Shown one piece after another: positions 50,402 through 60,292 of a stretch of 64,000 bases of DNA. The stretch is taken from contig NZ_LUAW01000072.1 of NCBI RefSeq assembly GCF_001605895.1, positions 1 to 64,000 of the forward strand. The letters run 5' to 3'. Source of the DNA: Acinetobacter pragensis. GTDB lineage: Bacteria > Pseudomonadota > Gammaproteobacteria > Pseudomonadales > Moraxellaceae. Position numbers and translations under genes: made by a program. Numbering within the stretch: the stretch's first letter is position 1; each line of letters opens with the position of its first letter. The notes below the pieces were generated by a model. The model saw only the letters and a list, made by a program, of their open reading frames with translations, was not told the DNA's origin and made no database searches.

Positions 50402-50875
50402 CTACAGGTATTGCGCGCAGCATTGTTTAAATTTTTTGCCTGAACCGCAGATGCAAGGCTGTTTCATGGTGATTTGCAGGCCAGTCGTCGGATCTAAGAA
50501 AAACCATGCGCCATTTTGCTTCACAAAATGCGACACCTCATGATGCACATGCGCCTGCTTGCCGTCATGATAATGCGCTTTAAATTCCACCTGCGCATGG
50601 GTTTTATCCAGGTTTTCATCCGCCTGCACCACCTCCAGCCGAAGCCATTGATTGGATTTGCTCCAATTTGCAATAGCCGGCACATCTAAGGCCTGCTGCT
50701 GGCCCAGCGCAGTGGTTTGCACAATATAGTCAATTTCGTGCCGGGCAAATGCGCTGTAGCGGGAACGCATCAGCTGTTCAGCGCTTTGCGCTTTCGCCTG
50801 TACTGTATGCAGCGGCTGGCAGCATTGGGCATATTCGCCCTGACCGCAAGGGCATGATGTCTCTGGCATGTGCAT
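50402..50875 (-). CDS. YchJ family SEC-C domain protein
   Basis: The 157-residue product has SEC-C zinc motifs at both ends: CPCGQGEYAQCC near the N-terminus and CICGSGKKFKQCC near the C-terminus. Between them is an NTF2-like middle (RSRYSAFARHEIDYI). This matches YchJ proteins. The function is unknown. ATG two codons downstream (MPETSC) is equally possible as the start. A terminator of the TerC-type gene separates it from that gene. Confidence 0.88.
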   Translation of the reverse strand: MHMPETSCPCGQGEYAQCCQPLHTVQAKAQSAEQLMRSRYSAFARHEIDYIVQTTALGQQQALDVPAIANWSKSNQWLRLEVVQADENLDKTHAQVEFKAHYHDGKQAHVHHEVSHFVKQNGAWFFLDPTTGLQITMKQPCICGSGKKFKQCCAQYL

Positions 50876-50882
50876 CTCAAAT

Positions 50883-50910
50883 AAAAAAATAGCCTGCAGT
50901 GCAGGCTATT
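50883..50910 (-). terminator. terminator of the TerC-type gene
   Basis: AATAGCCTGC (50888-50897) and GCAGGCTATT (50901-50910) flank a three-base loop. The A-run at its left gives a T tail on the minus strand. Confidence 0.85.
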
Positions 50911-50944
50911 CTAATAGAAGATGGGCTGAATTCAGCATCTATCT

Positions 50945-52528
50945 TTACTTATCATGCAAATTATGGGCAATTGCAGTGACATGGACTTTCTCAATTTTAT
51001 GGCCTTCCATTGTGACCACTTCGAAAATGTGGCCATCCGCAGTAAGTTTTTCGCCATTTTCCGGCAAGCGGCCCAAATGAAATAAGATATAGCCCGACAG
51101 CGTTGAATATTGCTCAGACTCATCCACCAAATCGCGGCTCAGCAATAAAGACACGTGACGGATATCTGTTGATCCATCCAAAATCAGCGAGCCATCATCC
51201 AGACTGGCAGCAGCTGTTTCCAGCTCATCTTCATCCGGGAATTCCCCTGCAATGGCTTCCAGCACATCGATAGGCGTGGCGATCCCTTCAATTGAGCCGT
51301 ACTCATTCAGCACCAGCGCCATTTGCAGCGGCGCCTGACGCAGCTGTTCCATCACCATCAAGACCTGCGCATTTTCATGCACAATCACGGGTTCACGCAG
51401 ATGCTTTTCAAAGTTGAGCACGCCGGTTTCGATATATTCGTTCATCACTTTATGGGTCAGCACCACGCCGGCAATATTGTCCAGTTCACCGCGCGCAACA
51501 ATCAGGCGTGAATGGGTCATGCTCAGCAGCTGGTGCTTGATGGAAGCTTCATCTTCTTCCAAATCAATCCATTCCAGTTCTGGGCGCGGCGTCATCACCG
51601 ATTTCACCGGACGTTCAGACAGGCCTAACACCCCTTGCACCATCACGCTGTGATAGACCCCGTTGTCTTCATCAAAGACATCATCGGCAAAGGCGCGGGT
51701 CGCCAGCACATCTTCATGCTCATCATTTTTGATTTCTGAACCGCTCTTGCCGCCCAGCATGCGCATCACGGCAGAGGCCGTACGGTAACGCAAATCTGTA
51801 GTGGTCACCATTTTTTCCTGATTATGGCGCATGGTCTGGTTCAAGAATTCAATCAGCACAGAGAAGCCAATGGCTGCATACAAGTAGCCTTTTGGAATAT
51901 GGAAGCCGAAGCCTTCGACCAGCAAGGAGAAACCGATCATCATCAGGAAGCACAGGCACAGAATCACCACCGTTGGATGACGGTTGACGAAATTCATCAG
52001 CGGTTTAGAAACCCACAGCATAATGCCGACGGCAATCACCACGGCAATCATCATGACGGGCAGATGTTTCACCATGCCGACCGCAGTGATGACGCTGTCC
52101 AAAGAAAACACTGCATCCAATACGACAATCTGAATAATCACCATCCAGAATGTTGCATGGACTGGGTTTTCTTCTTTCAGCATCGGCTTGTTTTCGAGGC
52201 GTTCACGCAGTTCCATGGTGCCTTTAAACAGCAGGAATACCCCGCCGAACAGCAGAATCAAATCGCGTCCGGAAAAAGGATGGCCAAAAACATGGAACAG
52301 CGGCGCAACCAGCGTCATCACCCAAGCGATAGACGCCAGCAGCACCAAGCGCATGCACAGCGCCAGCAGCAGGCCGACGATACGGGCAGTATTGCGCTGC
52401 TCGGGCGGCAATTTTTCCGCCAGAATCGCAATAAAAACTAAGTTATCAATACCCAGTACAATTTCCAGCACCACAAGGGTCAGCAGGCCGACCCAGGCTG
52501 AAGGATCAGACATCCACTCAAAGATCAT
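50945..52528 (-). CDS. TerC family membrane protein with CBS and CorC domains
   Basis: The N-terminal half has about seven hydrophobic helices with the TerC signature [14 protein letters not shown] and the repeat [14 protein letters not shown]. These acidic helix motifs suggest metal handling. A CBS pair (about residues 305-430) and a C-terminal CorC/HlyC transporter-associated domain follow, giving the YoaE-type architecture. I start at ATG 52528, which has CAGGAGATGG upstream, for 527 residues; the frame runs to 52558. Manganese or calcium efflux is a reasonable guess from relatives. Confidence 0.87.
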   Translation of the reverse strand: MIFEWMSDPSAWVGLLTLVVLEIVLGIDNLVFIAILAEKLPPEQRNTARIVGLLLALCMRLVLLASIAWVMTLVAPLFHVFGHPFSGRDLILLFGGVFLLFKGTMELRERLENKPMLKEENPVHATFWMVIIQIVVLDAVFSLDSVITAVGMVKHLPVMMIAVVIAVGIMLWVSKPLMNFVNRHPTVVILCLCFLMMIGFSLLVEGFGFHIPKGYLYAAIGFSVLIEFLNQTMRHNQEKMVTTTDLRYRTASAVMRMLGGKSGSEIKNDEHEDVLATRAFADDVFDEDNGVYHSVMVQGVLGLSERPVKSVMTPRPELEWIDLEEDEASIKHQLLSMTHSRLIVARGELDNIAGVVLTHKVMNEYIETGVLNFEKHLREPVIVHENAQVLMVMEQLRQAPLQMALVLNEYGSIEGIATPIDVLEAIAGEFPDEDELETAAASLDDGSLILDGSTDIRHVSLLLSRDLVDESEQYSTLSGYILFHLGRLPENGEKLTADGHIFEVVTMEGHKIEKVHVTAIAHNLHDK

Positions 52529-52853
52529 GTGTCCATCTCCTGAGCAGAATGCAGGCATGTACTGATGTTTAGAATATTCGAATTTGAAAAGGTGCGCGCT
52601 GCAGCACCCATATGATTAATTTCTAAGAAATGTTTTTTTGCGGAGCGACAACAACCACTGCCCATGACGATTCATATGTTGAAAAACAAGGGTTCAGTAT
52701 AGCAAGCTGGGACAGAATTTCATCTTTTTTTACAGCATCAGCCGCACCGCATTGTGAAATTTTGCTGCCCTGCCTTCATGCGGCATCTTTCTGTCATATT
52801 TCCAGACTAAGCTAGAGCCATAAAAAATAAAGTGCTAAGGTGAATAAAACGAA
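52529..52853. other. divergent intergenic region, TerC leader
   Basis: Reading toward the TerC-type gene, TATACT (52701-52696) with TG one base further upstream looks like an extended -10, which would give a leader of about 160 bases. The leader holds a GGTGC/GCACC hairpin. I looked for the yybP-ykoY manganese riboswitch motif and did not see it. Confidence 0.35.
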
Positions 52854-53474
52854 ATGAATAGCGTATTAAAAATGACAGAACCATTTAACCTTTCCTCTCC
52901 CCAAACAACACAGCCGCTCATTGCCCTGTATTGCGGTTCCCGCTCAGGCAACAATCCGATTTATCAAGAAAAAGCCGTCGCCTTAGCCAAAGGCATTGCA
53001 GACCGCGGTTTTGGCCTGGTGTATGGCGGCGCCAGCATCGGGCTGATGGGGCAAGTTGCGGATGCCGTGGTGCAAAATGGCGGCGAAGCTGTCGGTGTGA
53101 TTCCAGAATTCATGCTGGATTATGAGATTGCCCACCACAGCCTGACAGAATTGCACGTTGTTCAGACCATGCATGAACGCAAAGCCATGATGGCGGAACG
53201 CGCCAGCGCTTTTATTGCCTTGCCGGGCGGTTTGGGCACCTTTGAAGAAATTCTGGAAATTGCCACTTGGGGCCAATTGAACCAGCATCAGAAACCGATG
53301 ATCCTATACAACGTAAACCGTTTTTATGATGCGCTGATTGCACAGCTGGATCATGCCGTTCAAGAAGGCTTTTTGCCGCCGCAGCACCGCGCCAAATTAA
53401 TTGTCTGCAATTCATCGCAGCAGATTTTCAGCGCTTTAAGCAATCTGGGTTCTCCGAAACATTTTGTGGTTTAA
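52854..53474 (+). CDS. LOG family protein (TIGR00730)
   Basis: This 206-residue Rossmann-fold enzyme has the LOG motif PGGLGTFEE and the upstream MHERKAMMAE. Such proteins are nucleoside 5'-monophosphate phosphoribohydrolases that release a base from AMP-like nucleotides; many were mislabelled lysine decarboxylases. AAGG lies upstream of ATG 52854, though distant; ATG 52872 is also in frame. A terminator follows, so it is a single gene. Confidence 0.9.
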   Translation: MNSVLKMTEPFNLSSPQTTQPLIALYCGSRSGNNPIYQEKAVALAKGIADRGFGLVYGGASIGLMGQVADAVVQNGGEAVGVIPEFMLDYEIAHHSLTELHVVQTMHERKAMMAERASAFIALPGGLGTFEEILEIATWGQLNQHQKPMILYNVNRFYDALIAQLDHAVQEGFLPPQHRAKLIVCNSSQQIFSALSNLGSPKHFVV

Positions 53475-53480
53475 GCAATA

Positions 53481-53508
53481 AAAAAACGGGCAATCATGCC
53501 CGTTTTTT
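53481..53508. terminator. terminator after the LOG gene
   Basis: A 12-bp stem (53481-53492 with 53497-53508) closes an ATCA loop, with A and T runs. It lies between convergent genes and can serve both. Confidence 0.9.
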
Positions 53509-53560
53509 ATGTGCCAAAATCAGTTCCCTTATGCAAGGAGATGCTGATTCGGCTTAATCC

Positions 53561-54529
53561 TTATTGACCGGACACCAAATGGTAGAACCACGGCAGCGTT
53601 GTCGCCAAGAAAATACTGATCACCAGGCCAAACATCAGCTTCATGGCGTCTTTGCTGACATTGCGCGAGGTTTTATATTTATTGACTTCATGCAGATGCA
53701 TCGCCATGGCAAACTCCCGGCCCGCCAGCAAACCTAAAAATACCCATGTGGTGCTCATTGGAATATTGCTCCATTCTTTGAATACCAGCAAAATAGTGGC
53801 GTAAATGAAGTCAATAATCGTGGCGGAACGGATATCCGCTACACCCGTTTTGGTATCAATAATATTCTGAATGGCGCCGCCGCGCTGATACAGAATAACA
53901 CCCAGCAGCACGACAAAAACGGTAATCGCAAAAAGCAGGAACCACAGCGGCACCGCACGCGGCACATAAACGAAAATATTCGCCAAATCCTGAATCAGCC
54001 ATTGGCTCCACAAGAATGCGGTAGACACCCACTGCAGCCCGACCCAAATATGAGAATGCTTTTGATCGCGGGTTTTACTGAAATGTACGGATATTTGCTT
54101 AATAACAAAACGGTAGACAATAATGGCGACAATAAACGCCACCGCATAGCCCATCATCGATTTGGTCAGCATAGAGCCCAAACTGCTGGGCGAGAAGATT
54201 GTCAGCACCAAGAACGTGGTACTGACAGGAATGCCGTATTTGGTCAAAATAATCAGCAGAATCGGCGGGACTACATACAGCCACGTTACACCGTCTTTCG
54301 GAAAGGGGATGGTTTCCAATCGGCCATAAGACGCATCGCCTACGCCAGAGGCAAACCAGCCATACAGCAGCACAGCGACCAAAATTGAACTGACGTACAG
54401 CCACAGCAGCCACCAAGGCCTGTGCGCATTGGATGAAATAAATGTTCCAAGCGTTTGCGGCACATCATTGCCGACGATTGAATAGGCGGCCAAACAGAAG
54501 CCGATCACCATTAAAATTTCAATTGTCAT
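53561..54529 (-). CDS. PHO4/PiT-like membrane protein
   Basis: The 322-residue protein has about eight hydrophobic segments. Near the start it has SIVGNDVPQTLGTFI and then KYGIPVSTTFLVL; near the middle QDLANIFVYVPR and then NIPMSTTWVFLG. This GND...T and P-x-STT pattern occurring twice recalls the two inverted halves of PiT phosphate permeases. It is shorter than typical PiT proteins and lacks a long loop. I infer a phosphate or related anion transporter, with modest confidence. Confidence 0.65.
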   Translation of the reverse strand: MTIEILMVIGFCLAAYSIVGNDVPQTLGTFISSNAHRPWWLLWLYVSSILVAVLLYGWFASGVGDASYGRLETIPFPKDGVTWLYVVPPILLIILTKYGIPVSTTFLVLTIFSPSSLGSMLTKSMMGYAVAFIVAIIVYRFVIKQISVHFSKTRDQKHSHIWVGLQWVSTAFLWSQWLIQDLANIFVYVPRAVPLWFLLFAITVFVVLLGVILYQRGGAIQNIIDTKTGVADIRSATIIDFIYATILLVFKEWSNIPMSTTWVFLGLLAGREFAMAMHLHEVNKYKTSRNVSKDAMKLMFGLVISIFLATTLPWFYHLVSGQ

Positions 54530-54814
54530 AGCATTTCAAAACCTGAGTCAAAAACGGCACCCTGCCTTAAAATTGAGGCATCGCTAAAATTGTGACCATG
54601 ATATTTCATTTCGGGAAAGCTTTGGAGATATTTATTTTATCTTCCCGCTTTGCGCTGCGCAGCCAACCATAATGCGCTGACCGTCAGATGCAGTTAAGCA
54701 TATTGAAAACAGCAGAAAAGATCTCCGCTGATCAATAAAGAATGAATGCATATTGCAACAGTATCGCCAATTAATTTCAGCTAAACTGCTTAAAAATTTC
54801 AGTTTTCCAATGCT
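54530..54814. other. divergent promoter region
   Basis: This gap separates the PHO4-like gene from the exporter gene. I see no open frame, clear operator or terminator. Confidence 0.4.
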
Positions 54815-56206
54815 ATGAATGCCACGCCCTCTCATCAAGCCTTACAGCCCGAATTCCGACTGCTGGTTCTATTGGTATCTATTGGCTTTTTCATGCAGGG
54901 GCTGGATACCACAATTGTCAACACTGCAATTCCATCCATGGCTGCTCATCTGAATGAAGATCCGCTGAATATGCACAGCGTGGTGGTCGCCTACGTGCTT
55001 TCCGTGGCTGCCTGCATTCCGCTCAGCGGCTGGCTGGCTGATCGTTTTGGCGTGCGCAATACCTACTTTAGCGCAATTATTGTGTTTACCTTGGCGTCAC
55101 TGGGCTGCGGCCAATCTGACAGCCTGAATGAACTGCTGGCCTACCGCGTTTTGCAGGGGATTGGCGGCGCATTGCTCTTGCCTGTGGGCCGTTTGGCCAT
55201 GCTGAAAGTCATCCCGCGGACGCAGTTCCTATCGGCCATGAGCCTGATGAGCCTGGCAGGCCTCATTGGCCCGCTGATCGGGCCGACCTTAGGCGGCTGG
55301 CTAGTCGAGGTCACCACTTGGCACTGGATTTTCCTCATTAATATTCCAATGGGTATTTTAGGCTGCCTCATTACCTTTAAAGCCATGCCGAATGTCACGG
55401 AGCCTACTGTCGCCCGTTTTGATTTCTGGGGCTTTTTCCTGCTGGTGATTGCCATGGCGGGGCTGTCTTTGGGTATTGAAAACTTTGCCAGCACCTCGCA
55501 TACACTATATTGGAGCATTGGACTGATTGTCGCGGGGCTCGGCGCCTCGGTCATTTATGCGCTGCACTCTCACAGTCATCAAAACGCATTATTCCGCAGT
55601 AAGCTGTTTAACAACCGAGTTTATGCCATTGGCATTCTAGGCAATTTTTTTGCGCGCCTCGGCGGCAACGCCATGCCTTTTTTAATTCCGCTGATGCTGC
55701 AGGTGGCATTCGGCTTTGAACCGTTTGTGACAGGCCTGCTGATGATTCCGACCGTGCTGGGGTCATTGGCGTCCAAACCCGTCATTCGGGCCATTATCCA
55801 GCGCTTCGGCTACCGCAATGTGCTTTTGGTCAATACCCTGCTGGTGGGCGCCTGCATCGCCAGTTTCGCCCTCAGTTCTGCCGAAACGCCGATTTGGCTG
55901 CGCGCGTTGCATTTCTTTGTTTTCGGCATGCTGAACTCCCTGCAATTTGTCTCCATGAATACGCTGACGCTGAAAGATTTGCCGCAGCAGGATGCCAGCA
56001 GCGGCAATAGTTTCCTGTCGATGATCATGATGGTTTCAATGAGTATCGGTGTGGCTCTGGCAGGCACATTGGTCAATGCATTCAGCGCTTATTTTGATAC
56101 TGAGCACATCACTTCCGCCTTTCATGCCACCCTGATCTGTTTAGGCTGCATCAATATCATTACCGCGGCCATTTTCTGGCACATTCCGAAAGATACGGCA
56201 GTTTAA
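54815..56206 (+). CDS. MFS multidrug exporter, DHA2 family
   Basis: The 463-residue product has about fourteen hydrophobic segments. It has the DHA2 signature LDTTIVNTAIPSM in helix 1, the A motif GWLADRFGVRNTYF, and the antiporter C motif GPLIGPTLGGWLVE in helix 5. These show a proton-coupled exporter of drugs or metabolites; MdtD-type proteins are close. There is no adjacent membrane fusion protein or regulator. Substrate is unknown. Confidence 0.87.
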   Translation: MNATPSHQALQPEFRLLVLLVSIGFFMQGLDTTIVNTAIPSMAAHLNEDPLNMHSVVVAYVLSVAACIPLSGWLADRFGVRNTYFSAIIVFTLASLGCGQSDSLNELLAYRVLQGIGGALLLPVGRLAMLKVIPRTQFLSAMSLMSLAGLIGPLIGPTLGGWLVEVTTWHWIFLINIPMGILGCLITFKAMPNVTEPTVARFDFWGFFLLVIAMAGLSLGIENFASTSHTLYWSIGLIVAGLGASVIYALHSHSHQNALFRSKLFNNRVYAIGILGNFFARLGGNAMPFLIPLMLQVAFGFEPFVTGLLMIPTVLGSLASKPVIRAIIQRFGYRNVLLVNTLLVGACIASFALSSAETPIWLRALHFFVFGMLNSLQFVSMNTLTLKDLPQQDASSGNSFLSMIMMVSMSIGVALAGTLVNAFSAYFDTEHITSAFHATLICLGCINIITAAIFWHIPKDTAV

Positions 56207-56287
56207 AAATGATTCGCACAAAGCGCATAGTGTCAGGCCAAGCTTCGCGCTATGATGTTGTTTCAATATCAGCAAATTTTATGGCAC

Positions 56288-57073
56288 ATGAATAAACGCA
56301 AGCCCGCTGCAACTGCACCCAAAGCTTACCGCCGCGCTGCATTAGGCCTGCTGGGATGCGCTGCCATGGCATTGCTGACGTACCTGCTGATCATGCCGCA
56401 CCGCTTTGCTTCTGCCGAAGAATATCCAGTCAAAGGCTTTGATGTTTCACACCATCAGGGCGATGTGGAATGGAAAAAAATTTCGCCCAAAACCTATCAA
56501 TTTGTCTATTTAAAAGCCACTGAAGGCGGCGATTTTAAAGATACCAAGTTTCAGGACAACTGGCTACAGGCCCGTGAACAAGGCTTTTTAGTCGGCGCGT
56601 ATCATTTTTACCGCCTGTGCCGCGAGGGCAAAATTCAAGCCGAAAACTTCATTGAGACAGTGCCGAACAAGCCCGATGCCCTGCCGCCGGTCATAGATTT
56701 GGAATATGACAGCAAATGCATCAATGCCTTCAGCAAAGAACAGCTGCTGCAGGAAATTCAGGTCATGCATGATCAGCTCTTTAAACATTACGGCAAGCAG
56801 CCCATCTTCTATATCTCTAAATCATTCTATAATATTGTCTTGGCTGGAGAATTTAAAAAAACACCGCTGTGGGTGCGTGAATATCAAGGCCAGCCCGTGC
56901 TGAAGAACAATCCTGAATGGCTGTTCTGGCAGCATACCAACCAAGGGCAAATACAGGGCGTGCCCAAAACTGTCGACTTGAATGTGTTTAATGGCGATGC
57001 CAAACAATGGCAGGCTTTTTTAATCACAAACGGCCTAAGCATTCCTGCGATTGAAAAAAAACAGAAAAAATAA
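56288..57073 (+). CDS. GH25 lysozyme-like protein, membrane anchored
   Basis: Glycoside hydrolase family 25 muramidases cut the glycan strand of peptidoglycan. After a basic N-terminus and one hydrophobic helix (residues about 22-42) comes the GH25 barrel with KGFDVSHHQG, KATEGG, AYHFYR and the catalytic DLEYDS segment. The chosen start MNKRK is at 56288; ATG 56252 is an alternative and neither has a good ribosome site. No holin or phage gene is near, so it is probably a housekeeping cell-wall enzyme and not a prophage remnant. Confidence 0.82.
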   Translation: MNKRKPAATAPKAYRRAALGLLGCAAMALLTYLLIMPHRFASAEEYPVKGFDVSHHQGDVEWKKISPKTYQFVYLKATEGGDFKDTKFQDNWLQAREQGFLVGAYHFYRLCREGKIQAENFIETVPNKPDALPPVIDLEYDSKCINAFSKEQLLQEIQVMHDQLFKHYGKQPIFYISKSFYNIVLAGEFKKTPLWVREYQGQPVLKNNPEWLFWQHTNQGQIQGVPKTVDLNVFNGDAKQWQAFLITNGLSIPAIEKKQKK

Positions 57074-57146
57074 CATGATGCATCATGCCTAAAATATTGA
57101 TGCCGCGTGAAGCCATAAAAAGAAAAGATATGCAAAGGACCTGCAG

Positions 57147-58148
57147 ATGATGCCCACCGTTTATAAATGGCTAACCGGATTAGCCAGTATCGCCATCTTA
57201 CTGATTTCAGTGACGGCCTATCTGCTGCAGCCTTCTGGCTCAGTCGCGGATTTCAAGGCATGGCAATATCAGCACAATGCCGGCACCCAGCACAAAAGCA
57301 AACTGACCGTAAAATTTTTCGGGGTGTCGACTTTATTGTTTGATGATGGGAACGATCAGATTCTGATTGACGGTTTTTTTAGCCGCCCCGCTTTATCTCA
57401 AGTGATCTTTCAAAAAATCCACAGCAGTCCTGAGCTGATTCAACAGTTAATACAGCAGTATCAGCTGCAGCGCACACGCGCTGTGCTGGTCACGCATTCA
57501 CATTATGACCATGCCTTAGACATTGCCGTCCTCGGCCAAAAATTGCCGAATGCCAAAATTATCGGATCATCCAGCACACTGAATATCGCACGCGGCGGAC
57601 ACATGGCTGAACAGCAGCTCATCCCTGTTGTTGCTTGGAAAGCCATGCATTTCGGGGTTTTCAGCATAACTGCAATACCTTCGCAACATACTCCGCCAAC
57701 AGCAGTGAACGATGACTTAGGCCAAGAAATTGCGCAGCCTTTAAAACAGCCCGCGCGTTTTTCGGCGTTTAAAGAAGGCCATAGTTTTGATTATTTCATT
57801 GAACATTCAGGCCAGCGCATTTTGGTCAAAGCCAGCACTGGCGCCATACCGGATCAATTGAAAAACATCCGCGCCGATACCCTGTTCTTAGGCATAGCGC
57901 AGCTGTCAAAGCAGCCAGCCGAATATCAGCAGCAATATTTGGCGCAGACCTTAGGCATGCTAAAACCCAAAACCGTCGTACCCATTCATTGGGATAACTT
58001 TTTCAAACCGCTTGATACGCCATTGCAGTTTTTGCCCAAGATTGCAGACAATACAGAAGAAAGCCTGCGCATATTGATTGATGCAGCAGGCAAGCAAAAG
58101 TCGCAGGTCATTTTACTGAGTCAACCTGTGTCGTACAGCCTGAGTTAA
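57147..58148 (+). CDS. MBL-fold hydrolase, exported or membrane anchored
   Basis: The 333-residue protein opens with a hydrophobic helix (about 8-28) and then a metallo-beta-lactamase fold. The metal motif reads [10 protein letters not shown], with a later DTLFLG and PIHWDN. The segment LIDGFFSRP follows the first strand, as in the UlaG-like branch. It is 73 bases after the GH25 gene and has AAGGA at its start, so joint transcription is possible. The substrate is unknown. Confidence 0.83.
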   Translation: MMPTVYKWLTGLASIAILLISVTAYLLQPSGSVADFKAWQYQHNAGTQHKSKLTVKFFGVSTLLFDDGNDQILIDGFFSRPALSQVIFQKIHSSPELIQQLIQQYQLQRTRAVLVTHSHYDHALDIAVLGQKLPNAKIIGSSSTLNIARGGHMAEQQLIPVVAWKAMHFGVFSITAIPSQHTPPTAVNDDLGQEIAQPLKQPARFSAFKEGHSFDYFIEHSGQRILVKASTGAIPDQLKNIRADTLFLGIAQLSKQPAEYQQQYLAQTLGMLKPKTVVPIHWDNFFKPLDTPLQFLPKIADNTEESLRILIDAAGKQKSQVILLSQPVSYSLS

Positions 58149-58215
58149 GCCCTATCCCCGCATTGCGGGCTATGCGATACTGAGATCATCACTTTATTTG
58201 CTGCTATGCGTTTGC

Positions 58216-59271
58216 ATGAGAAAAATCATTCATATCGATATGGATGCCTTTTATGCATCTGTAGAACTGCGTGAACGCCCCGAACTGCGGCATTTACCTG
58301 TGGTTGTATCATCGCATCACCCACGGGCAGTGATTTGCGCAGCCTCTTATCCGGCACGTGAATTCGGCCTGCGTTCGGCCATGTCCATGAGTCAGGCGCG
58401 CAAGCGCTGTCCGCAAGTCGTGGTCATTGAGCCTAATTTTGAAAAATACCGGGCTGTCTCGGCGCAAATCCACAATATTTTTCAGCGCTATACCCCGCTC
58501 ATTGAACCCTTGTCTTTAGATGAAGCATTCTTAGATGTAACCGATAATCTGCTTCAAATTGCCAGCGCAACAGAAGTGGCCATGCGTATTCGTGAAGAAA
58601 TCTATCAAGCCACAGGACTGACAGCCTCTGCTGGCGTTGCGCCGAATAAGTTCCTGGCCAAAGTGGCTTCAGACTGGAACAAGCCCAATGGCATTTGCGT
58701 CATTAAACCGTCCAAAGTGAAAAAATTTATTCACGATTTGCCTCTAAAAAAAATTCCGGGTGTCGGCAAAGTGACCCAAGAAAAACTGAAAACCATGCAA
58801 TTGGAAACCTTGGGCGATTTACAGGAAATAGAAGAAGCTTTGCTGGTGCATCATTTTGGCAAATACGGCAAGCAGCTGTTTTTGTATGCGCAAGGCATTG
58901 ATGAACGCCCGGTTCAAGCTGAACGTGAACGCCAGCAGATTTCCAAGGAAACCACTTTTGATGATGACCTGACATTGATGCAATGCCTGCCTTTCTGGCC
59001 AAAATTAATTGATCAGGTTTGGCGCAGCCTGCAGCACAAAGAACTGAGCGCGCGCGGAGTGTCCGCCAAACTGAAGCTGAAGAACTTTCAAGTGCTGCAG
59101 CACAGCAAAAGCTTTAAAACCCCGCTGGCTACTCAGGCTGATTTGGAACAGGTGCTGCATCAGCTGCTGAGCGAGATGCATGTGCCTGACGAGTTTCAAT
59201 TCCGCTTGATTGGTATTGGGGTTTATCAGCTGACGATCCGGCAGGAAGAAGCCCAGCTATCCCTGCTTTAA
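58216..59271 (+). CDS. dinB: DNA polymerase IV
   Basis: This Y-family polymerase copies past damaged bases. The active-site carboxylates are in [12 protein letters not shown] and SLDEAFLD. The palm, thumb (Hh[14 protein letters not shown]) and little-finger domains fit 351 residues. ATG 58216 gives the standard [10 protein letters not shown] start; ATG 58198 is in frame. A small GC hairpin lies just upstream; I saw no LexA box. Confidence 0.95.
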   Translation: MRKIIHIDMDAFYASVELRERPELRHLPVVVSSHHPRAVICAASYPAREFGLRSAMSMSQARKRCPQVVVIEPNFEKYRAVSAQIHNIFQRYTPLIEPLSLDEAFLDVTDNLLQIASATEVAMRIREEIYQATGLTASAGVAPNKFLAKVASDWNKPNGICVIKPSKVKKFIHDLPLKKIPGVGKVTQEKLKTMQLETLGDLQEIEEALLVHHFGKYGKQLFLYAQGIDERPVQAERERQQISKETTFDDDLTLMQCLPFWPKLIDQVWRSLQHKELSARGVSAKLKLKNFQVLQHSKSFKTPLATQADLEQVLHQLLSEMHVPDEFQFRLIGIGVYQLTIRQEEAQLSLL

Positions 59272-59878
59272 TGTCTAATATCTGCAATTTTATAGGCAAA
59301 GCATCAAGGACGCTTAAGTTTTATACAAAAGAATAAAAATAAAGCAGATTGCGCTTCACATTCAGCAAATTTGGGGTAATCTACTTGCGCGATGCATTAT
59401 CCATGTAGGCGCTGAGATGCTGAAAATCACCATTACTTTCAGCATGATGTCCTGTAGTTGGCGTGACGATCCAATCCGAATATTGCAGGACAGCTCTTCT
59501 GTCAATCATGTACTTTCCTATCCAGCATCTCTTAAATACAGCACACTCTGCGCTTAAACAAAGCATCTCTCTGAATTCACGGCATTTTTTCAAGCCTGCT
59601 TCCGTCCAACTGTCCTGAACAATGCATAGCTAAAGCTGACGGCCCATTCAGCATTTGAAGCTGAAGTTTTGCCAATCCCGGTATTTTCAATAGATTCGTT
59701 TTCCCTGCTGATACAGACCATCTTATTTACGCCATCCAATTACATTTACTTCTTATTGCGCCGCCCTTAGTGATTTGAGGCCATCATTCATGGCATTATA
59801 TGGCCATCTATTTAGCCTCAGGCAGTTTGCTGGCTGCATTGACGCCAGCCATGATGCCGAAAACACAGGAATATCCAT
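59272..59878. other. gene-free stretch after dinB
   Basis: About 600 bases separate dinB from the RidA gene. Frames at 59381-59593 (minus) and 59800-60000 (plus) exist, but neither has a ribosome site or a recognisable product, and the second overlaps the RidA gene. I see no repeat or transposase remnant. It may hold a decayed gene. Confidence 0.5.
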
Positions 59879-60235
59879 ATGGCTGTACAGCGGCTGCATG
59901 TAGAAAAACGTTTTTCAGAAATTGCCATTTCGGGCAACTTGGTTCATTTGGCTGGCCAGCTGGCGTCAGACACCAGTTTGGATATCCGCGGACAAACTAA
60001 GCAGACATTGGATATCATTGACCGTTTTTTAGCAGATGCCGGCACGGACAAAAGCCACATTATGTCAGTGACCATTTACCTCAAAGATATCGAAAAAGAT
60101 TATGCTGCTTTTAATGAAATTTGGGATCTTTGGGTCAGCGACATTCAAGCCCTGCCCCGCACTTGTGTAGAAGCAAAGCTGTACTCGCCACAGGTTTTGG
60201 TGGAATTGACGGTGGTTGCCGTTAAACCTGAATAA
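59879..60235 (+). CDS. RidA family protein
   Basis: RidA-type enzymes hydrolyse reactive enamine and imine intermediates, such as 2-aminoacrylate, that damage PLP enzymes. The 118-residue product has the family strand order and the key arginine in LPRTCVEA. It belongs to the YjgH/Rid2-like side, since the ends differ from classic RidA. AGGA is seven bases ahead of the ATG. A terminator follows. Confidence 0.85.
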   Translation: MAVQRLHVEKRFSEIAISGNLVHLAGQLASDTSLDIRGQTKQTLDIIDRFLADAGTDKSHIMSVTIYLKDIEKDYAAFNEIWDLWVSDIQALPRTCVEAKLYSPQVLVELTVVAVKPE

Positions 60236-60256
60236 TGCTGCAATAAAATAAGTTAT

Positions 60257-60288
60257 AAAAAAGCATGCCCTAAGTTGCATGCTTTTTT
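60257..60288. terminator. terminator between RidA and the DUF2726 gene
   Basis: A 12-bp stem (60257-60268 with 60277-60288) around an eight-base loop, with A and T runs, serves both convergent genes. Confidence 0.85.
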
Positions 60289-60292
60289 ATTT

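Noticed and set aside
52529..52853. yybP-ykoY manganese riboswitch ahead of the TerC-type gene
   Set aside because: The conserved GGGGAGUA-type core could not be found by eye; kept only as a leader worth testing.
56288..57073. GH25 lysozyme as a prophage endolysin
   Set aside because: No holin, spanin or structural phage genes are nearby, and neighbours are ordinary chromosomal genes.
59381..59593. 70-residue minus-strand open frame
   Set aside because: No ribosome binding site and no recognisable product; composition looks like chance.
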